Both the position numbers and the translations under genes were made by a program. Below are positions 1 to 13,184 of a stretch of DNA of 64,000 nt, in pieces. The notes under the pieces were generated by a model that was not told the DNA's origin, ran no database searches, and saw only the letters and a list, made by a program, of their open reading frames with translations. Each line of letters opens with the position of its first letter. The first letter of the stretch is position 1. This DNA is from Escherichia coli (GTDB lineage: Bacteria; Pseudomonadota; Gammaproteobacteria; Enterobacterales; Enterobacteriaceae), in contig CP089930.1 of assembly GCA_021307345.1 (NCBI GenBank), positions 3,658,001 through 3,722,000 of the forward strand, written 5' to 3'.

Positions 1-828
1 ATGCAGCTGATTGCGGAAGCCTATTCTCTGCTTAAAGGTGGCCTGAACCTTTCCAACGAAGAACTGGCTCAGACTTTCACCGAGTGGAATAACGGTGAGC
101 TGAGCAGCTACCTGATCGACATCACTAAAGATATCTTCACTAAAAAAGATGAAGACGGTAACTACCTGGTCGATGTGATTCTGGATGAGGCAGCTAACAA
201 AGGTACTGGTAAGTGGACCAGCCAGAGCGCACTGGATCTCGGTGAGCCTCTGTCACTGATCACTGAATCAGTGTTTGCACGTTACATCTCTTCTCTCAAA
301 GAGCAGCGTGTTGCGGCGTCTAAAGTACTGTCCGGTCCGCAAGCACAACCTGCAGGCGACAAAGCTGAATTCATTGAGAAAGTTCGTCGTGCGCTTTATC
401 TGGGTAAGATTGTTTCTTACGCTCAGGGCTTCTCACAGCTACGTGCCGCGTCTGAAGAGTACAACTGGGATCTGAACTATGGTGAAATCGCGAAGATCTT
501 CCGTGCTGGCTGTATCATCCGCGCTCAGTTCCTGCAGAAAATCACTGATGCTTACGCTGAAAATCCGAAGATCGCTAACTTGCTGTTAGCACCGTACTTC
601 AAGAAAATCGCCGACGATTATCAGCAAGCTCTGCGTGATGTAGTAGCCTATGCGGTACAGAACGGTATCCCGGTTCCGACCTTCGCCGCTGCGGTTGCCT
701 ATTATGACAGCTACCGCGCCGCTGTTCTTCCTGCGAACCTGATCCAGGCACAGCGTGACTATTTCGGTGCACATACTTATAAGCGCATTGATAAAGAAGG
801 TGTGTTCCATACCGAATGGCTGGATTAA
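1..828 (+). CDS. gnd: 6-phosphogluconate dehydrogenase, C-terminal part (5' end outside window)
   Basis: Decarboxylating 6-phosphogluconate dehydrogenase of the oxidative pentose phosphate pathway, making ribulose 5-phosphate, CO2 and NADPH in the cytoplasm. The open frame runs in from the window edge; 275 residues are present, against about 468 for the full enzyme, so the N-terminal Rossmann domain is missing and only the all-helical dimerisation and substrate domain is seen. The C-terminus reads [13 protein letters not shown]..., typical of the family. The ATG at base 1 is an internal Met, not a start. The gene borders the O-antigen locus and is followed by a hairpin terminator. Identity is certain; only the edge is cut. 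Confidence 0.97.
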   Translation: MQLIAEAYSLLKGGLNLSNEELAQTFTEWNNGELSSYLIDITKDIFTKKDEDGNYLVDVILDEAANKGTGKWTSQSALDLGEPLSLITESVFARYISSLKEQRVAASKVLSGPQAQPAGDKAEFIEKVRRALYLGKIVSYAQGFSQLRAASEEYNWDLNYGEIAKIFRAGCIIRAQFLQKITDAYAENPKIANLLLAPYFKKIADDYQQALRDVVAYAVQNGIPVPTFAAAVAYYDSYRAAVLPANLIQAQRDYFGAHTYKRIDKEGVFHTEWLD

Positions 829-854
829 TCTGATTTAAATCAACTAATCAATGC

Positions 855-885
855 AAGGCCCGGAGAAACCCTTCGGGCTTTTTTA
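855..885 (+). terminator. Rho-independent terminator after gnd
   Basis: GCCCG (858-862) pairs with CGGGC (874-878), extended by AAG/CTT on the outside, followed by a T run at 879-885. It lies 27 bases after the gnd stop. Confidence 0.8.
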
Positions 886-973
886 TTATACAAAGCGGCA
901 GGTTATGGCCTTTTTTTATAATTAATGGTTAAAAAAGCGATATAATACAGAGTCGCACAGCAGGATCGCTGCC

Positions 974-1002
974 TTGACAGTTCATCTACATCAGCGTTAA
1001 AA
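974..1002 (+). promoter_or_regulatory. candidate ugd promoter and leader dyad
   Basis: TTGACA (974-979) is followed after 17 bases by TTAAAA (997-1002). A second possible -10, TATAAT, lies at 941-946. The interval also holds an inverted repeat, CAG-TTCATCTAC (978-989) against GTAGATGAA-g-CTG (1011-1023), which could fold in DNA or in the leader if transcription starts at the upstream promoter. No experiment is implied; this is motif reading only. Confidence 0.35.
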
Positions 1003-1076
1003 ATCCCGCAGTAGATGAAGCTGTGGTGGTGGATTAATGACCACTCTAAATGTTTAACCGGAAGAAGTCAGAGCTA

Positions 1077-2243
1077 ATGAAAATAACAATTTCAGGAACA
1101 GGTTATGTTGGTCTTTCAAATGGTATTCTGATTGCGCAAAACCACGAAGTGGTTGCACTGGATATCGTTCAGGCCAAAGTGGACATGCTTAACAAGAAGC
1201 AGTCACCGATTGTTGATAAGGAGATTGAAGAGTATCTGGCGACTAAAGATCTCAATTTCCGCGCTACGACAGATAAGTATGACGCGTATAAAAATGCCGA
1301 TTACGTTATTATTGCCACGCCTACGGATTATGACCCGAAAACAAATTATTTTAATACCTCAAGCGTGGAAGCGGTCATTCGCGATGTGACAGAAATTAAT
1401 CCCAACGCGGTAATGGTGATTAAATCTACAATTCCGGTAGGTTTCACCAAATCAATTAAAGAACGTCTGGGTATCGATAACCTTATTTTCTCTCCGGAAT
1501 TCCTCCGCGAAGGTAAAGCTCTTTACGATAATCTTCATCCTTCACGTATTGTCATCGGTGAGCGTTCAGAACGTGCAGAACGTTTTGCTGCGTTGTTACA
1601 GGAAGGCGCGATTAAGCAAAATATCCCTACACTGTTTACCGACTCCACTGAAGCCGAAGCGATTAAACTTTTCGCTAATACCTATCTGGCGATGCGCGTA
1701 GCATACTTTAATGAACTGGATAGCTATGCAGAAAGTTTAGGTCTGAATACTCGCCAGATTATCGAAGGCGTTTGTCTCGATCCGCGTATTGGCAACCATT
1801 ACAACAATCCTTCGTTTGGTTACGGTGGTTATTGTCTGCCGAAAGATACCAAGCAGTTACTGGCGAACTACCAGTCTGTGCCGAATAACCTGATTTCGGC
1901 AATTGTCGATGCTAACCGCACGCGTAAAGACTTTATTGCCGATGCCATTTTGTCACGCAAGCCACAAGTGGTGGGTATTTATCGTCTGATTATGAAGAGC
2001 GGTTCAGATAACTTCCGCGCGTCTTCCATTCAGGGGATTATGAAACGTATCAAAGCGAAAGGCGTTGAAGTAATCATTTACGAACCGGTGATGAAAGAAG
2101 ACTCATTCTTCAACTCTCGCCTGGAACGTGATCTCGCCACCTTCAAACAACAAGCCGACGTCATTATTTCCAACCGTATGGCAGAAGAGCTTAAGGATGT
2201 GGCAGACAAGGTCTATACACGCGATCTCTTTGGCAGCGACTAA
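1077..2243 (+). CDS. ugd: UDP-glucose 6-dehydrogenase
   Basis: Oxidises UDP-glucose to UDP-glucuronate with two NAD+, the precursor for colanic acid, some O antigens and the L-Ara4N lipid A modification. The protein is 388 residues. The N-terminal Rossmann motif [10 protein letters not shown] is at residues 6-15, and the catalytic Cys lies in the [15 protein letters not shown] motif near residue 253. The frame stays open 27 bases further upstream, but the ATG at 1077 gives the family N-terminus [12 protein letters not shown]. From memory of K-12, the first third is clearly diverged while the rest is almost identical, suggesting a mosaic gene at the O-antigen flank. A strong terminator follows. 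Confidence 0.96.
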   Translation: MKITISGTGYVGLSNGILIAQNHEVVALDIVQAKVDMLNKKQSPIVDKEIEEYLATKDLNFRATTDKYDAYKNADYVIIATPTDYDPKTNYFNTSSVEAVIRDVTEINPNAVMVIKSTIPVGFTKSIKERLGIDNLIFSPEFLREGKALYDNLHPSRIVIGERSERAERFAALLQEGAIKQNIPTLFTDSTEAEAIKLFANTYLAMRVAYFNELDSYAESLGLNTRQIIEGVCLDPRIGNHYNNPSFGYGGYCLPKDTKQLLANYQSVPNNLISAIVDANRTRKDFIADAILSRKPQVVGIYRLIMKSGSDNFRASSIQGIMKRIKAKGVEVIIYEPVMKEDSFFNSRLERDLATFKQQADVIISNRMAEELKDVADKVYTRDLFGSD

Positions 2244-2251
2244 CCCTCTGT

Positions 2252-2283
2252 AATCAGGGCTATTTTCGCCCTGATTGTCTTTT
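2252..2283 (+). terminator. Rho-independent terminator after ugd
   Basis: AATCAGGGC (2252-2260) pairs perfectly with GCCCTGATT (2268-2276) around a 7-base loop, followed by GTCTTTTG. Confidence 0.85.
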
Positions 2284-2388
2284 GTAACTCGTATAACAAT
2301 TCATTATTTTTATCATTCATCCTATAGCATTCATACAGATTATCGCTAAACTATGGCGACCTGAAATTTTCCGTCTGTTAGGGTAATG

Positions 2389-3366
2389 ATGAGAGTTGAA
2401 AATAATAATATTCCTGGGCATAACCATGACCCGGAACAGATTGATTTAATTGATTTACTGATGCAGTTGTGGCGTGGGAAGGTGACAATCTTCATCACTG
2501 TTATTGTGGCAATCGCTCTGGCTATCGGATATCTGGCGGTCGCGAAAGAGAAATGGACGTCGACAGCCATTGTTACTCAGCCAGATGTGGGGCAAATTGC
2601 TGGCTATAACAATGCCATGAATGTTATCTATGGTCCGGCTGCACCGAAAGTGTCGGATTTACAGGAGGCGTTAATTGGTCGCTTCAGTTCTGCCTTCTCT
2701 GCATTAGCTGAAACGCTGGATAATCAGGAAGAACCAGAAAAACTGACCATTGAGCCTTCTGTTAAAAACCAGCCGTTGCCGTTAGCTGTTTCTTATGTCG
2801 GGCAAACTGCGGCGGACGCACAGAAGAAGCTGGCTGAATATATTCAACAGGTTGATGACCAGGTGAATGAAGAGCTGGAAAAGGACCTGAAAGATAATAT
2901 TGCCTTGGGTATGAAAACCCTGAAAGACTCATTGAAAACGCAGGAAGTGGTGGCGCAGGAGCAAAAAGATCTGCGTATCCGCCAGATTCAGGAAGCGTTG
3001 CAATATGCGAATCAGGCACAGTTGGCAAAGCCACAGATTCAACAGACCGAAGACGTAACGCAGGATACGTTGTTCCTTCTGGGGAGTGATGCACTGGAGT
3101 CGATGATCAAGCATGAAGCGACCCGTCCGCTGGTTTTCTCTCCTGGCTACTACCAGACTCGTCAAAACCTTTTGGATATCGAAAGCCTGAAGGTTGATGA
3201 TCTTAATATAAATGCCTACCGTTACGTTATGAAACCCACACTGCCAGTACGTCGCGATAGCCCGAAAAAGGCCATCACACTGATTCTGGCTGTGCTGCTG
3301 GGCGGTATGGTTGGAGCGGGGATTGTGCTGGGGCGTAACGCGCTGCGTAATTACAACGCGAAATAA
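2389..3366 (+). CDS. wzzB: O-antigen chain length determinant WzzB
   Basis: Inner-membrane polysaccharide co-polymerase that sets the modal chain length of Wzy-dependent O antigen. The protein has 325 residues: a first membrane segment at about 32-52, a long periplasmic coiled-coil domain, and a second, glycine-rich membrane segment at about 295-315 preceded by the proline-rich stretch PTLPVRRDSPKK. ATG occurs twice in tandem (2386 and 2389); the AGGG ribosome binding site sits 5 bases from the second, which I use. It lies between ugd and the convergent his operon, its usual place. A terminator follows. Confidence 0.95.
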   Translation: MRVENNNIPGHNHDPEQIDLIDLLMQLWRGKVTIFITVIVAIALAIGYLAVAKEKWTSTAIVTQPDVGQIAGYNNAMNVIYGPAAPKVSDLQEALIGRFSSAFSALAETLDNQEEPEKLTIEPSVKNQPLPLAVSYVGQTAADAQKKLAEYIQQVDDQVNEELEKDLKDNIALGMKTLKDSLKTQEVVAQEQKDLRIRQIQEALQYANQAQLAKPQIQQTEDVTQDTLFLLGSDALESMIKHEATRPLVFSPGYYQTRQNLLDIESLKVDDLNINAYRYVMKPTLPVRRDSPKKAITLILAVLLGGMVGAGIVLGRNALRNYNAK

Positions 3367-3386
3367 TCTTTTTAGCTTTAAAGAAT

Positions 3387-3419
3387 ACGGGCAGGGTGGT
3401 GACACCGTGCCCGTTTTTT
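3387..3419 (+). terminator. Rho-independent terminator after wzzB
   Basis: ACGGGCA (3387-3393) pairs with TGCCCGT (3407-3413); an inner GGTG/CACC extends the stem, and six T follow. It separates wzzB from the convergent hisI end. Confidence 0.85.
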
Positions 3420-3462
3420 GTTGCCGATGTGACAACAACATCACATCCAGTCAGCCTGCAAC

Positions 3463-4067
3463 TCACTGATGTCGTTTGCGTAAGTTCTCAATCACCGTCG
3501 TTAAATCCAGATCCTGATCCTGCAACAGCACCAGCAGGTGATACATCAAATCAGATGCTTCGTTGGTCAGTTCAAAGCGGTCATGTACCGTCGCGGCCAG
3601 CGCAGTTTCCACGCCTTCTTCGCCCACTTTCTGTGCGATACGCTTGGTGCCACTGGCATACAGTTTAGCAGTGTAGGAGGTTTCCGGATCGGCAGATTTG
3701 CGCTCGGCGAGCAGTTGTTCCAGTTGATACAGGAACAGCCACTGGTGAGCGGTGTCGCCGAAGCAGCTGTTGGTGCCTTTGTGGCAGGTTGGGCCGATGG
3801 GATTCGCCAGCACCAGTAGTGTGTCGTTGTCGCAGTCCGGCGCAATGCTCACTACGTTGAGGAAATTGCCCGATGTTTCGCCTTTGATCCACAGTCGCTG
3901 TTTAGTGCGCGAGAAGAAGGTAACTTTGCCGCTCTCTATGGTTTTATCCAGGGCTTCCGGGTTCATGTAGCCCAGCATTAACACTTCGCCGGATACCGCG
4001 TGTTGCACAATCACCGGCATCAGTCCGTCGGTTTTTTCCCAGTCCAGTTCGCGACGTTGTTGTTCTG

Positions 4068-4074
<7 letters not shown>
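3463..4074 (-). CDS. hisI: Bifunctional phosphoribosyl-AMP cyclohydrolase / phosphoribosyl-ATP pyrophosphatase
   Basis: HisIE carries out steps 2 and 3 of histidine synthesis: the C-terminal HisE domain removes pyrophosphate from PR-ATP, and the N-terminal HisI domain opens the adenine ring. The protein is 203 residues. The HisI part (about 1-115) has the metal-binding motif [11 protein letters not shown] near residue 93; the HisE part (about 116-203) has [12 protein letters not shown] and the helical tail [14 protein letters not shown]. It is the last gene of the operon and overlaps hisF by 7 bases, indicating translational coupling. Confidence 0.97.
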
Positions 4075-6152
<2,078 letters not shown>

Positions 6153-6153
<1 letters not shown>

Positions 6154-7219
6154 TACAACACTCCTTTCGACGAGGGTAAGGTGTCGCCTTCCACGCGGAT
6201 GGCCTGGCGCAGGGTGCGACCAAAGGCTTTGAACAGGCTCTCTACACGGTGATGATCGTTTTTACCTTTGGTTTTCAGGTGCAGGGTCACGCCCATGGTG
6301 TAAGAGAGCGAACGGAAGAAGTGCTCGATCATTTCAGTGCTGAGATCGCCCACGCGCTGGTAGGTAAATTCGGCTTTATATTCCAGGTGCGGGCGACCAG
6401 AGATATCCAGCGCGCAGCGGGCAAGGCATTCGTCCATCGGCAGCACAAAACCGAAGCGGCAAATACCGCGTTTGTCGCCGAGGGCGATTTTTAACGCTTC
6501 GCCCAGCGCCAGGCCGGTATCTTCGACGGTGTGGTGATCGTCAATATAGAGGTCGCCTTTGACGTTGATTTCCATACGGAAGCCGCCGTGGGTGGCGATC
6601 TGATCCAGCATGTGATCAAAGAAGCCAACGCCGGTGTTAATTTTGCTGCCGCCTTCGCGATCCAGCCACACCTGAACGTCAATCTGCGTCTCTTTGGTGT
6701 TGCGTACCACGTGAGCGTAACGATCACGTTTGGTGAGTTGCTCGCCAATCATCGGCCAGTTCAGGGTTTCGCGGTTGTAGCGTAAACCATTAATGCCCAT
6801 GTTTTCTGCGAGTTGAATATCGGTCGCGCGATCGCCAATCACATAACTGTTGGCACGATCCATTGCTTGTTCAGCCAGGTAACGCTCCACCAGTTTTACT
6901 TTCGGTTTACGGCAGTCGCACTCATCTGCGGGCAGGTGTGGACAAATCAGCACTTCATCAAACTGAACGCCTTGTGAGGTGAAGATCTGCATCATCAGGT
7001 TGTGCGGGCCATCGAAATCCGCCTGCGGGAAACTTTGCGTCCCCAGACCATCCTGGTTGGTGATCATCACCAGTTTATAGCCCGCTTTTTGCAGCTTCAG
7101 CAGTTCCGGGATCACGCCTGGTTCAAAGGCGAGTTTGTCAAAACGGTCCACCTGAAAATCACTCGGCGGCTCGCTAATCAGGGTTCCATCGCGATCGATA
7201 AAAAGATACTTCTGACTCA

Positions 7220-7220
<1 letters not shown>
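6153..7220 (-). CDS. hisB: Bifunctional histidinol-phosphatase / imidazole glycerol phosphate dehydratase
   Basis: A fused enzyme for steps 6 and 8 of histidine synthesis. The N-terminal HAD phosphatase (about 1-165) has the nucleophile motif FIDRDGTL with Asp9 and Asp11, and a zinc-binding cluster [11 protein letters not shown] near residue 92. The C-terminal dehydratase (about 168-355) has the metal-binding motif [10 protein letters not shown] and the second HH site in [10 protein letters not shown]. The protein is 355 residues from the ATG at 7220, which overlaps the hisC stop. A TTG codon one position earlier is a less likely start. Confidence 0.97.
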
Positions 7221-9591
<2,371 letters not shown>

Positions 9592-9596
9592 GGCTA

Positions 9597-10496
9597 TTAC
9601 TCCATCATCTTCTCAATTGGCAGAACCAGAATCGAGCTGGCGCCCAGTTCCTTCAGTTTTTCCATGGTTTCCCAGAACAGGGTTTCGCTACTGACCATGT
9701 GCATTGCTACGCGCTGTTGGTCACCCGCCAGCGGCAGAATAGTCGGGCGTTCTGCGCCAGGTAGCAGGGCGATGACGTCATCCAGACGTTCGGTCGGTGC
9801 GTGCATCATGATGTATTTCGATTCGCGCGCCTGGATCACGCCCTGAATACGGGTTAGCAGTTTGTCGATCAGTTGCTGTTTGGATTCTTCCATTTCGCCA
9901 TCGCGCTGGATCAGGCAGGCTTTCGAGCGGTAGATAACTTCGACTTCGCGCAGGCCGTTGGCTTCCAGCGTGGCGCCGGTGGAAACCAGATCGCAAATCG
10001 CATCCGCCAGTCCGGCGCGCGGAGCCACTTCGACAGAACCGTTCAGTAAGCAGGATTTAAAAGAGATACCTTTCTGGTCGAGATAACGTTTGAGCAGGTG
10101 AGGATAAGAGGTGGCAATACGTTTACCGTTTAAGGAGAGCGGGCCGTCCCAGGCTTCATCAACCGGCGTTGCCAGCGAAAGGCGGCAGCCGCCGAAATCC
10201 AGACGACGCAGGGTAAAGTAGCGCGGATCTTCACCCTGGGCGCGGCGGTTAAGCAGTTCTTCTTCCAGCACGTTTTCGCCGATAATCCCAAGGTCAACCA
10301 CGCCGTCCATTACCAGACCGGGAATGTCGTCGTCACGCACGCGCAGAATATCAATCGGCATGTTTTCTGCCATCGCGATCAGGCGCTGGGTGTGAAGATT
10401 GATTTTAATGCCACAGCGCGCCAGTAATTCGCGTGAGTCATCACTTAAACGGCCGGATTTCTGCATAGCTATGCGTAAACGAGTGTTGTCTGTCAT
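9597..10496 (-). CDS. hisG: ATP phosphoribosyltransferase
   Basis: The first committed enzyme of histidine synthesis, condensing ATP and PRPP; the long hexameric form is feedback-inhibited by histidine. The protein is 299 residues from ATG 10496, which has an AGAGG ribosome binding site about 9 bases upstream and begins [17 protein letters not shown]. The frame is open 39 bases further upstream, but that stretch is leader. The PRPP-binding loop is [15 protein letters not shown] near residue 166, and the C-terminal ACT-like regulatory domain covers about 225-299. It is the first structural gene after the attenuator. Confidence 0.97.
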   Translation of the reverse strand: MTDNTRLRIAMQKSGRLSDDSRELLARCGIKINLHTQRLIAMAENMPIDILRVRDDDIPGLVMDGVVDLGIIGENVLEEELLNRRAQGEDPRYFTLRRLDFGGCRLSLATPVDEAWDGPLSLNGKRIATSYPHLLKRYLDQKGISFKSCLLNGSVEVAPRAGLADAICDLVSTGATLEANGLREVEVIYRSKACLIQRDGEMEESKQQLIDKLLTRIQGVIQARESKYIMMHAPTERLDDVIALLPGAERPTILPLAGDQQRVAMHMVSSETLFWETMEKLKELGASSILVLPIEKMME

Positions 10497-10544
10497 TTTG
10501 TTATTCCTCTTTAAACCTGTCTGAACCGTTATCAACCGCGCAAT

Positions 10545-10578
10545 AAAAAAGCCCCCGGAAGGTGATCTTCCGGGGGCT
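10545..10578 (-). terminator. his operon attenuator terminator
   Basis: On the minus strand the transcript forms GCCCCCGGAAG...CTTCCGGGGGC (plus 10551-10577) around a 4-base loop, ending in a U run encoded by the A tract 10545-10550. It stands between hisL and hisG and is the classical attenuator hairpin: when charged His-tRNA is plentiful the leader is translated quickly and this structure forms. Confidence 0.93.
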
Positions 10579-10641
10579 TTCTCATGCGTTCATGCACCAC
10601 TGGAAGATCTGAATGTCTTCCAGCACACATCGCCTGAAAGA

Positions 10642-10692
10642 CTAGTCAGGATGATGGTGATGATGGTGGTGTTTAAATTGAACGCGTACCAT
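10642..10692 (-). CDS. hisL: his operon leader peptide
   Basis: A 16-residue attenuator peptide reading MVRVQFK, seven consecutive His, then PD. Ribosome stalling at the His codons when His-tRNA is low blocks the terminator downstream. It lies 149 bases upstream of hisG, behind the his promoter. Residue 2 is Val (GTA), where K-12 and Salmonella have Thr as I remember them; the seven His codons are intact, so attenuation should work normally. Confidence 0.93.
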   Translation of the reverse strand: MVRVQFKHHHHHHHPD

Positions 10693-10730
10693 AAAATTCT
10701 CTGTGAATGTTTATTCAACTGATGCCTTTT

Positions 10731-10760
10731 AACCTAAACCACTTTCACGTTAGAAAGCAA
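10731..10760 (-). promoter_or_regulatory. his operon promoter
   Basis: On the minus strand -35 TTGCTT (plus 10755-10760) is followed after 18 bases by -10 TAGGTT (plus 10731-10736), with the hisL start about 40 bases downstream. It matches the layout of the known his promoter. Confidence 0.8.
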
Positions 10761-10917
10761 GGGCTTTTTTATATATTTTATGGCGATGGATTTGCTTAAT
10801 GAATGAGCGGGGAAAGGAGGGGGCCAGGAGTGGCTACGTTAAAAAAGTAATCGTGAAAATATGTCTTTAAAACCCTCAAGAACATTGTGTTCTGTAACTA
10901 AAGTGGGCTTTGTTCCT

Positions 10918-11015
10918 GCCGGATGCGGCGTGAATGCCTTATCTGGTCTACAAATGTTGCCTAAATTCAATATATTGATGTTTTTGTAGGACTGATAAGC
11001 GGAGCGCATCAGGCA
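10918..11015. repeat. BIME (pair of inverted REP elements)
   Basis: One REP unit begins GCCGGATGCGGCGTGAATGC at 10918, and an oppositely oriented unit reads TGATAAGCGGAGCGCATCAGGC near 10993. The pair sits between the divergent his operon and yeeZ. The rest of this 426-base gap (10693-11118) holds the his promoter and presumably a yeeZ promoter; I see no other gene there. Confidence 0.75.
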
Positions 11016-11118
11016 ATTGTATATTTGCTAACAGTTTCGATTTCATTCATAGAATGAATTGTCAGTTTTGATACGCTAGCGTAGCCTTATAGATCTAAGG
11101 TGTATCAGGAGAAAACGG

Positions 11119-11943
11119 ATGAAAAAGGTCGCAATTGTCGGGTTAGGGTGGTTAGGTATGCCGCTGGCGATGTCACTTTCAGCGCGAGGCTGGCAGGTCA
11201 CCGGGAGTAAAACCACACAAGATGGCGTCGAAGCGGCCCGAATGAGCGGGATTGATAGCTATCTGCTTCGCATGGAGCCTGAGTTAGTTTGTGATTCTGA
11301 CGATCTGGATGCCCTGATGGATGCCGATGCGCTGGTCATTACGCTTCCTGCACGTCGCAGTGGCCCCGGCGATGAGTTCTATTTACAAGCTGTGCAAGAG
11401 CTGGTGGATAGCGCGCTGGCTCATCGTATTCCTCGCATTATTTTTACCAGCTCAACGTCTGTCTATGGCGATGCACAAGGCACTGTGAAAGAAACTACCC
11501 CGCGTAATCCGGTGACCAACAGTGGACGAGTATTAGAAGAACTCGAAGACTGGCTGCACAATTTACCCGGTACTTCGGTCGATATTCTGCGTCTTGCGGG
11601 GCTGGTCGGACCAGGGCGCCATCCCGGACGCTTCTTTGCCGGAAAAACCGCGCCTGACGGTGAACACGGTGTTAATTTAGTCCACCAGGAAGATGTTATT
11701 GGCGCTATCACCCTGTTGTTACAGGCACCTAAAGGTGGACACATCTATAATATATGTGCGCCAGCTCACCCTGCGCGCAATGTTTTCTACCCACAGATGG
11801 CTCGTTTACTGGGGCTGGAACCCCCGCAGTTCAGAAACAGTCTGGACAGCGGTAAGGGTAAAATTATTGATGGCAGTCGGATTTGCAATGAACTGGGATT
11901 TGAATACCAGTATCCCGATCCGCTGGTAATGCCGCTGGAGTAA
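11119..11943 (+). CDS. yeeZ: NAD(P)-binding SDR-family protein YeeZ
   Basis: A putative sugar-nucleotide epimerase/dehydratase-type protein of 274 residues; its substrate is unknown. The N-terminal dinucleotide-binding motif is VGLGWLGMPLA (residues 6-16). A TSSTSVYGDAQG segment near residue 113 resembles the Ser/Tyr region of extended SDRs, but the YxxxK catalytic motif is not evident, so catalysis is doubtful. AGGAG precedes the ATG by 8 bases. It is followed after 45 bases by yeeY on the same strand, so the two may be cotranscribed. Confidence 0.92.
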   Translation: MKKVAIVGLGWLGMPLAMSLSARGWQVTGSKTTQDGVEAARMSGIDSYLLRMEPELVCDSDDLDALMDADALVITLPARRSGPGDEFYLQAVQELVDSALAHRIPRIIFTSSTSVYGDAQGTVKETTPRNPVTNSGRVLEELEDWLHNLPGTSVDILRLAGLVGPGRHPGRFFAGKTAPDGEHGVNLVHQEDVIGAITLLLQAPKGGHIYNICAPAHPARNVFYPQMARLLGLEPPQFRNSLDSGKGKIIDGSRICNELGFEYQYPDPLVMPLE

Positions 11944-11988
11944 ACGATCACGCCAGCAGGACGCCGCATACACTGCAAGGGGGCGTGT

Positions 11989-12918
11989 ATGAAACCACTG
12001 CTGGATGTGTTGATGATCCTCGATGCCTTAGAAAAAGAAGGCAGTTTTGCGGCGGCGTCGGCCAAACTCTACAAGACGCCGTCCGCTCTGAGTTATACCG
12101 TTCATAAGCTGGAAAGCGACCTTAATATTCAATTACTCGATCGCAGCGGTCACCGCGCTAAATTCACCCGTACCGGAAAAATGTTATTAGAGAAAGGGCG
12201 GGAAGTTCTCCATACCGTGCGAGAACTGGAAAAGCAGGCTATCAAACTTCATGAAGGCTGGGAAAACGAGTTGGTGATTGGGGTAGATGATACGTTTCCT
12301 TTTTCCCTGCTTGCGCCACTCATTGAAGCCTTTTATCAACATCATAGCGTGACGCGCCTGAAGTTTGTCAATGGTGTACTCGGTGGTTCCTGGGATGCCC
12401 TGACTCAGGGGCGAGCGGATATTATTGTTGGCGCGATGCATGAGCCACCGTCTTCCAGTGAGTTTGGTTTCTCGCGGTTGGGCGATCTGGAACAAGTTTT
12501 TGCGGTAGCGCCTCATCATCCGCTAGCCCAGGAAGAAGAACCGTTAAACCGTCGTATCATTAAGCGGTATCGGGCGATTGTGGTGGGTGATACTGCGCAG
12601 GCAGGCGCTTCTACGGCCTCGCAACTTCTCGATGAACAAGAAGCCATAACCGTATTCGATTTTAAAACCAAACTGGAGCTACAAATAAGCGGTCTTGGTT
12701 GTGGCTATTTACCCCGCTATCTGGCGCAACGTTTTCTCGATAGTGGCGCGTTAATTGAGAAGAAAGTGGTCGCCCAAACTCTTTTTGAACCGGTCTGGAT
12801 TGGCTGGAACGAACAGACCGCAGGGCTTGCCAGCGCATGGTGGCGGGATGAGATTTTAGCAAATAGTGCGATTGCTGGAGTTTATGCAAAATCTGATGAC
12901 GGAAAATCAGCCATTTAA
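11989..12918 (+). CDS. yeeY: LysR-family transcriptional regulator YeeY
   Basis: A LysR-type regulator of 309 residues. The winged helix-turn-helix lies at about 5-62, with the recognition region AKLYKTPSALSYTVHKLE. The remainder is a periplasmic-binding-protein-like effector domain (about 90-290). The ribosome binding site AAGGGGG lies 6 bases before the ATG. The target and effector are not known to me; it lies between yeeZ and the putrescine importer plaP, whose expression it might influence. A hairpin terminator stands 87 bases after the stop. Confidence 0.92.
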   Translation: MKPLLDVLMILDALEKEGSFAAASAKLYKTPSALSYTVHKLESDLNIQLLDRSGHRAKFTRTGKMLLEKGREVLHTVRELEKQAIKLHEGWENELVIGVDDTFPFSLLAPLIEAFYQHHSVTRLKFVNGVLGGSWDALTQGRADIIVGAMHEPPSSSEFGFSRLGDLEQVFAVAPHHPLAQEEEPLNRRIIKRYRAIVVGDTAQAGASTASQLLDEQEAITVFDFKTKLELQISGLGCGYLPRYLAQRFLDSGALIEKKVVAQTLFEPVWIGWNEQTAGLASAWWRDEILANSAIAGVYAKSDDGKSAI

Positions 12919-13004
12919 ATAAAAAATTTTATGACAAGCCTCTCATTCTCTTGTCATTTACCCCCCATTTAGGCACAATGCGCCGCTGTCAAAAAATGAC
13001 TAAA

Positions 13005-13036
13005 AACCGACGTTTTATCCGCGTCGGTTATTTTTT
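13005..13036 (+). terminator. terminator between yeeY and plaP
   Basis: AACCGACG (13005-13012) pairs with CGTCGGTT (13022-13029), followed by ATTTTTT. It ends the yeeZ-yeeY transcript; being 149 bases before plaP it is less likely to be a plaP attenuator. Confidence 0.75.
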
Positions 13037-13184
13037 GCTTCAAACCAATCATTCATACCAAGAGGCCGGGCTTCGTACCGGATAGATATTTACTAAAAAT
13101 CGACAGTTGTTGTCGCTGAGGAATCCAAAAAAATGGGGCAATTTTTTGCTTACGCGACGGTTTTCACCGTAAAGGAGAATGACC

